Below, piece after piece: positions 59,401 to 64,000 of a DNA stretch of 64,000 bases. The translations under genes and the position numbers were made by a program. The stretch comes from Pseudomonas sp. RIT409 (GTDB taxonomy: Bacteria; Pseudomonadota; Gammaproteobacteria; Pseudomonadales; Pseudomonadaceae), in the NCBI RefSeq assembly GCF_003052515.2, contig NZ_QARE02000009.1:62001-126000 (forward strand), given 5' to 3'. Below the pieces are notes generated by a model, which saw only the letters and a list, made by a program, of their open reading frames with translations, had not been told where the DNA came from and searched no databases. The stretch's first letter is position 1; the number at the start of each line of letters is the position of its first letter.

Positions 59401-61410
59401 CTACACCCGTTCCGGTCCGATCCGGTCGCGACCGGCCATTTTTGCCGCATACACCCCGGCATCCGCCCGGACCAGCAGTGAATCGCCACCTTCACCCTCG
59501 CGCCAGCTCGCGATGCCGAAACTTGCGGTGACCTGCCCCACGCCGTCCACCGGCTCGGCGCGTAATGCCGCCCTAAGCTCCGTGGCCAACCCATAGGCCT
59601 GCGCCCCATCGGTGTCAGGGCACAGGATCATGAACTCCTCGCCACCAAGGCGGCAAAACACATCGCTGCCCCGAAGACGATGACTGAGCCGTTGGCAGAT
59701 TGCTTGCAAAACGCGATCGCCTACCGCATGACCCAACTGGTCATTGATGCGCTTGAAATGATCGATGTCGAGCATGACCACCGCGAATGCTCCACCGTAG
59801 CGCCCGACACGCGACAGCTCGGCCTGCAGACGCTCTTGAAAATACCGTCGGTTGAAGACCCCGGTCAGCGCGTCCGTCACGGACATCGTGCGCAGTTCCT
59901 CTTCCACCCGCTTGCGCTCGGTGATATCGACACAGACTGCCAGGTAACCGACCCACTGATTGTGTTCATTGAGCATCGGACTGACTTGCATATTGACGCG
60001 CAAGTGACTGCCGTCGCGGCGCACGAACGTCCAGTCGTTGGTCTGGTGGCTGTGTTCTTCAACGGCTTCCACCAGCATCGCCTCGCAGGCCTTGATCGGT
60101 CGGCCGTAGCGTTGGCTCAGCTCGGACATGTGGTCGGCCAGCTCAGAAAACAGGTGCAACTGACGCAGCGTCAGGACGCCGCTCACCTCCGCGCTGCTGT
60201 AGCCGAGCATCTTTTCCGCGCCGATATTGAAGGTCGTGATCACACCATCCAGGTCCGTGGCAATGATCGCCACCTGGGTCGTGGCCTCCAGGACATTGGT
60301 CAACTGGCTGTGAGCGCTGCGCAACTCCTGTTCCCGCTGGCGCAACTGCAAGGTTCGCTGCTCGACCAGCCGGATCGCGCGCTGACGTTGACTGATCAGC
60401 ACATAGAGCAACGCGCTGATCATGAAACTGAGCAACGCGCCCAGGATGATCACGCTTTCGTTGGACGAGGGGTTGGCGCCCGCAAAAACGGCCGTTGGCC
60501 GCAGCTGCACTTGGAACCTGCGTCCGGCGAAATCCAGCGTTCGGACAATCGACAACTCACTGGGGATGGCAGAGGCGGCCGAATCATAAAGCCGTGTCGG
60601 CTCCGATGAGGAGGTGACGTCGTCCAAGGTAAGCGCCAGGTTGTCCTGTTCGATGGGTGGCAAGCCTTCGGTCATCATCGTGCGCATGCTGATCACCGCC
60701 ATCAGAAACCCCTCGAACGTGCCGGGTTGCCCGAGATCGGAAAGGGTGCGTGGAAAAACCGGGGCGACCAAGAGAATCCCCTTGCGGTTCTCAGCGTCGA
60801 GGCCCACCAGATCGATGCGCGGGGAAGCCGCCATTGTGCGGGACCGCAACGCACGCTCCAGCGTCGCCCGGCGGACGGGTTCGGAACTGAGGTCGAAACC
60901 GAAAGGCAATGCCAGCGTACTGCGACTTTGGCTGAAGCGGACCGGGTAGTACACCGGGCGGCGTCCTGCCAACACCAACTCACCGGCGCTGGAAAGCTCA
61001 CGAACGGAATAACCGGCGTGCCCGTCTTCTCGGGCCTGCAGCTCAAAGGGAGACCGTTCGATATCAAGCACTTTGGGCGCCCAGGAATAAGCTTGCGTCA
61101 GGATCAACAACGGGCGCGAGAAGCCATTGAAGCCCTCCTCCGAGACCTCATTGGAATACATGAAAAAGCGACGAAGGCCGTCAAGGCGACGGATCTGACC
61201 TTCGAGACGATCCTGGACACGGCTGATCCGCTCAGCGGCCAGCAGCTCGAACCGCTGTCGCAATTGGCGCTGATACAGCTCGACATTGGCCAGCGCCAAT
61301 AACGCCGTGAGTACCGCACCTGCGGAAAACACTAACGTGGCCAAGACCCAGGACGAGGTGTCTTCATTGATGAAGCCAAGAATCTTGGCGCGGGTCCGAT
61401 TTGACGACAT
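59401..61410 (-). CDS. CHASE-PAS-GGDEF diguanylate cyclase
   Basis: A 669-residue inner-membrane sensor from the ATG at 61410. A first TM helix lies at about 20-45, a periplasmic CHASE domain at about 70-290 (with the FSQSRSTLALPFGFDLSSEPVRRATL segment), a second TM helix near 320, a PAS domain at about 365-490 and a C-terminal GGDEF domain with GGEEF and an upstream RGSD inhibitory site. It should make c-di-GMP in response to an external signal. It is the third c-di-GMP enzyme of the window. Confidence 0.9.
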   Translation of the reverse strand: MSSNRTRAKILGFINEDTSSWVLATLVFSAGAVLTALLALANVELYQRQLRQRFELLAAERISRVQDRLEGQIRRLDGLRRFFMYSNEVSEEGFNGFSRPLLILTQAYSWAPKVLDIERSPFELQAREDGHAGYSVRELSSAGELVLAGRRPVYYPVRFSQSRSTLALPFGFDLSSEPVRRATLERALRSRTMAASPRIDLVGLDAENRKGILLVAPVFPRTLSDLGQPGTFEGFLMAVISMRTMMTEGLPPIEQDNLALTLDDVTSSSEPTRLYDSAASAIPSELSIVRTLDFAGRRFQVQLRPTAVFAGANPSSNESVIILGALLSFMISALLYVLISQRQRAIRLVEQRTLQLRQREQELRSAHSQLTNVLEATTQVAIIATDLDGVITTFNIGAEKMLGYSSAEVSGVLTLRQLHLFSELADHMSELSQRYGRPIKACEAMLVEAVEEHSHQTNDWTFVRRDGSHLRVNMQVSPMLNEHNQWVGYLAVCVDITERKRVEEELRTMSVTDALTGVFNRRYFQERLQAELSRVGRYGGAFAVVMLDIDHFKRINDQLGHAVGDRVLQAICQRLSHRLRGSDVFCRLGGEEFMILCPDTDGAQAYGLATELRAALRAEPVDGVGQVTASFGIASWREGEGGDSLLVRADAGVYAAKMAGRDRIGPERV

Positions 61411-61567
61411 AGCCAGCACTCATGGCGCCACAGTGTTGCTGCGACCCGTGGCCAGAGCTCAGTTATAGCTATTAGCCATTAGTTTGCCTAGTGCTACATG
61501 TCGCGTACTCCAGGCCGCTTCAGGCATTGCCCTCTGCGGCCTGGCCTAACCGTCAGGGAAGGTCAGC

Positions 61568-63832
61568 TTAACGCGCAGTGATCTTCCAGGCCCGATGAAT
61601 TTTCCCATTGCGGGCGAAATCCGGGTCGATGGTCTGTGCAGTGATTTCCTCGACGGCATAGCGCTGAGGCACATGCTCTTCCATCTGAAACTTGCGGAAA
61701 TTGTTCGAGAAGTACAACACCCCGCCACTGGCCAGACGCGCCATGGCCAAGTCGATCAGTTGCACGTGATCGCGCTGGACATCGAACACCCCTTCCATGC
61801 GTTTGGAATTGGAGAAAGTGGGCGGGTCGATGAAGATCAGGTCGTATTCGTCACGGCTGCTTTCCAGCCAGGCCATCACATCGCCCCGTTCCAGACGCTG
61901 TCTGTCGGAGAAGCCGTTGAGCGACAGGTTACGACGCGCCCAATCCAGGTAGGTTTTCGACAGGTCAACGCTGGTGGTGCTGCGGGCACCGCCCCGGGCG
62001 GCATGCACCGTCGCGGTGGCGGTGTAACAGAACAGGTTGAGAAAACGTTTGCCTTGCGCCTCCCGCTGAATACGCATGCGCATTGGCCGGTGGTCGAGGA
62101 ACAGCCCGGTATCCAGGTAGTCGGTCAAGTTGACCAGCAGCTTGATGCCGCCTTCGTTGACCTCATTGAACTTGCCTTGCGCGCTTTGACGCTCATATTG
62201 CTTCGTCCCGCTCTGGCGCTCGCGACGTTTGACCACCACATGGCTCTTGTCGATGTTCAAGGCCTGAGGAATAGCCGCCAGGGCGTCGTACATGCGGATC
62301 GAAGCCTTTTGCGGATCGATCGATTTGGGCGCTGCATATTCCTGAACATGCACCCAATCGTGATACAGGTCGATGGCCATCGCGTATTCAGGCATGTCGG
62401 CATCGTAGACGCGGTAGCAGTCGATGCCTTCGCGCTTGACCCACTTGCTCAGGCCCTTGACGTTCTTTTGCAGACGGTTGGCGAACATCTGGCCGCCTTC
62501 GCTGAGGCGTGGCTGCTCGACCGCCGGCGCGGGCGCGGGCTTGATGGGGTTGCCGTTCTTGTTCAGCGCGCGCGCCTGCAGCCCCTCTGGCAGTGGATCG
62601 GAGACGGCCTGTTCACGGGCGGCCTGACGCTGTTCGGGGCTGAGGCGCTCACCTGTGACGAACTGATCCGGTCGCACCTTGATCAGCAACAGTTTGCAGG
62701 GCAACGCACCGTTCCAGAAAGCGTACTGTTTATGACTGCGGATGCCCATGCGCTTGCCCAGGTCCGGCGCCCCTGTAAAAACGGCAGCCTCCCAGTTGAG
62801 ACAGGCCTGACGCAGACGCTCGCCGAGGTTCTGATAGAGGTACAGCAGGCTCGCTTCGTCCCCCAGGCGCTCGCCGTAGGGCGGGTTGCAGATCACCAGA
62901 CCTTTCTGGTTCTGGTCCGGACGCGGCTCGAAGGTGGCCACTTCGCCCTGGTAGATTTTGATCCAGTCCGACAGCCCGGCCCTTTCGACGTTATTGCGAC
63001 CCGGTTGAATCAACCGCGGATCGGCTTCATACCCGCGTATCCATAACGGTGGACGAGCCAGCCCCGCCTCGGCGCGGGCCAGCGCCTCGTCGTGCAGCTT
63101 GCGCCAGAGCGCAGGGACATGGCCCAGCCACGCGGAAAAACCCCAGCGTTCGCGCTTGAGATTGGGCGCAATGTCCGCGGCGATCATCGCTGCTTCCACG
63201 AGGAACGTCCCCACGCCGCACATCGGGTCAGCCAGCGCGCCTCCTTCGGCAGCGATACGCGGCCAGCCCGAGCGGATCAGCACGGCAGCGGCGAGGTTTT
63301 CCTTGAGCGGCGCGGCGCCCTGCTGCAGGCGATAGCCCCGCTGGTGGAGGCTGTGGCCGGACAGGTCAAGGGAGAGAATCGCTTCACCGCGATCCAGACG
63401 CAGGTGGACACGCAGATCCGGGTTCAGCTTATCGATGGAAGGCCGCTCGCCATCGGGGGTCCGCAGCTTGTCGACAATGGCATCCTTGACCTTGAGAGCG
63501 CCGAAATGCGTGTTGTCGATGCCCGAGCCATGGCCGCTGAACTCCACCGCCAGAGTACCGTCGGGCTCCAGATGGTCTGCCCAGTCGATGTCATGGACGC
63601 CGTGATACAAGTCATCGGCGTTTTTCATCGCAAAGCGTTTGAGCACCAGCAGGACACGGTTGGCCAAACGCGACCACAGGCACAGCCGGTAGGCGGTTTC
63701 CATGTCGGCGATGCCGCGAATGGTCGAGGTATGTTCGCGGGTGTCCTGCAAGCCAAGCGCAGTGGCCTCCTCAGCGAGCAGGCTTTCCAGCCCTTTGGGA
63801 CAGGTGAGGAAGAGTTCGTAGCGGTCCGACAT
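61568..63832 (-). CDS. rlmKL: Bifunctional 23S rRNA methyltransferase RlmKL
   Basis: A 754-residue fusion protein from the ATG at 63832. N-terminal THUMP domain (residues about 45-155), then the RlmL N2-G2445 methyltransferase domain with CNPPYGERLG, and the C-terminal RlmK m7G2069 domain with FLNLFCYTATATVHAA and IDPPTFSNSKRMEG. It modifies two bases of the large-subunit rRNA. The last 168 bp of the window beyond its start contain no gene that I can see. Confidence 0.96.
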   Translation of the reverse strand: MSDRYELFLTCPKGLESLLAEEATALGLQDTREHTSTIRGIADMETAYRLCLWSRLANRVLLVLKRFAMKNADDLYHGVHDIDWADHLEPDGTLAVEFSGHGSGIDNTHFGALKVKDAIVDKLRTPDGERPSIDKLNPDLRVHLRLDRGEAILSLDLSGHSLHQRGYRLQQGAAPLKENLAAAVLIRSGWPRIAAEGGALADPMCGVGTFLVEAAMIAADIAPNLKRERWGFSAWLGHVPALWRKLHDEALARAEAGLARPPLWIRGYEADPRLIQPGRNNVERAGLSDWIKIYQGEVATFEPRPDQNQKGLVICNPPYGERLGDEASLLYLYQNLGERLRQACLNWEAAVFTGAPDLGKRMGIRSHKQYAFWNGALPCKLLLIKVRPDQFVTGERLSPEQRQAAREQAVSDPLPEGLQARALNKNGNPIKPAPAPAVEQPRLSEGGQMFANRLQKNVKGLSKWVKREGIDCYRVYDADMPEYAMAIDLYHDWVHVQEYAAPKSIDPQKASIRMYDALAAIPQALNIDKSHVVVKRRERQSGTKQYERQSAQGKFNEVNEGGIKLLVNLTDYLDTGLFLDHRPMRMRIQREAQGKRFLNLFCYTATATVHAARGGARSTTSVDLSKTYLDWARRNLSLNGFSDRQRLERGDVMAWLESSRDEYDLIFIDPPTFSNSKRMEGVFDVQRDHVQLIDLAMARLASGGVLYFSNNFRKFQMEEHVPQRYAVEEITAQTIDPDFARNGKIHRAWKITAR

Positions 63833-64000
63833 AAGAATTCCAGAGCCATGAGGCGTAATGTGGCCAGGCAACGCGTTGCCCGCCCTGTTTCAAACAGGTG
63901 CCTTTCCGAGAGGACACCTGCGTGGCACACCCGTTGTGCCCATTTGCCGCAACGATACAGGTCGAAGGCGGCGGCGAAGCCCGTGGTCCAACTACCACCG

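Overview
The window is a chromosomal segment of a Pseudomonas, most likely of the fluorescens/putida type. The evidence is the gene repertoire (thrS-infC-rpmI-rplT-pheS-pheT-ihfA-merR block, DUF2790, DUF1654, DUF1883, dpkA and RlmKL families), the high GC content, strong GGAG-type ribosome binding sites, and an infC gene that appears to use an ATT start.

Layout. 1-3.95 kb: two convergent c-di-GMP genes, a membrane-anchored diguanylate cyclase cut by the window edge and a GAF-GAF-GGDEF-EAL protein. 4.5-8.4 kb: a Tat-exported molybdenum aldehyde oxidoreductase (paoABC type). Then come an MscS channel with a cyclic-nucleotide domain and a DUF1883 gene. 10.5-22.4 kb, all on the minus strand: a catabolic cluster read as TetR regulator, Rieske oxygenase, PDR-type reductase, FAD monooxygenase, N-formylmaleamate deformylase (nicD type), 2,5-dihydroxypyridine dioxygenase (nicX type), maleamate amidohydrolase (nicF type), and a complete branched-chain-type ABC importer with fused permeases. 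22.5-27.2 kb: a RES/Xre toxin-antitoxin pair, a GntR regulator, and a divergent serine-glyoxylate-type aminotransferase with an MFS transporter. 27.3-29.2 kb: small envelope genes and a nitroreductase. 29.43-34.46 kb: a decayed prophage in tRNA-Pro(GGG), bounded by 55-bp direct repeats. 34.6-41.9 kb: the translation/IHF block. 42-43.5 kb: a cold-shock gene and small exported proteins. 43.7-50.7 kb: a ribose/nucleoside operon (rbsBACRKD plus a nucleoside hydrolase). 51-64 kb: small stress-linked genes (two LexA boxes), an exported DNase-like protein, a ParD-like/map pair, dpkA, a GNAT enzyme, a CHASE-PAS-GGDEF cyclase and rlmKL.

The most interesting system is the 10.5-22.4 kb cluster. Its lower half converts 2,5-dihydroxypyridine through N-formylmaleamate and maleamate to maleate, as in nicotinate catabolism. 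Its upper half, a Rieske oxygenase with its own reductase plus a NicC/HpaM-like flavin monooxygenase, is not the standard nicotinate set: there is no nicAB here, and no maleate isomerase. The nonamer AATTAATTG occurs once upstream of each of four genes: tetR, the Rieske gene, the flavin monooxygenase and the importer's binding protein. This predicts one TetR-controlled regulon for importing and degrading an unidentified pyridine-type compound.

The prophage remnant still carries a radical-SAM gene whose extra cysteine motif lies before the core motif rather than after it. It also holds deletion junctions (muramidase-like/UmuD-like and tail fibre/integrase) and supplies a replacement terminator for the tRNA gene.
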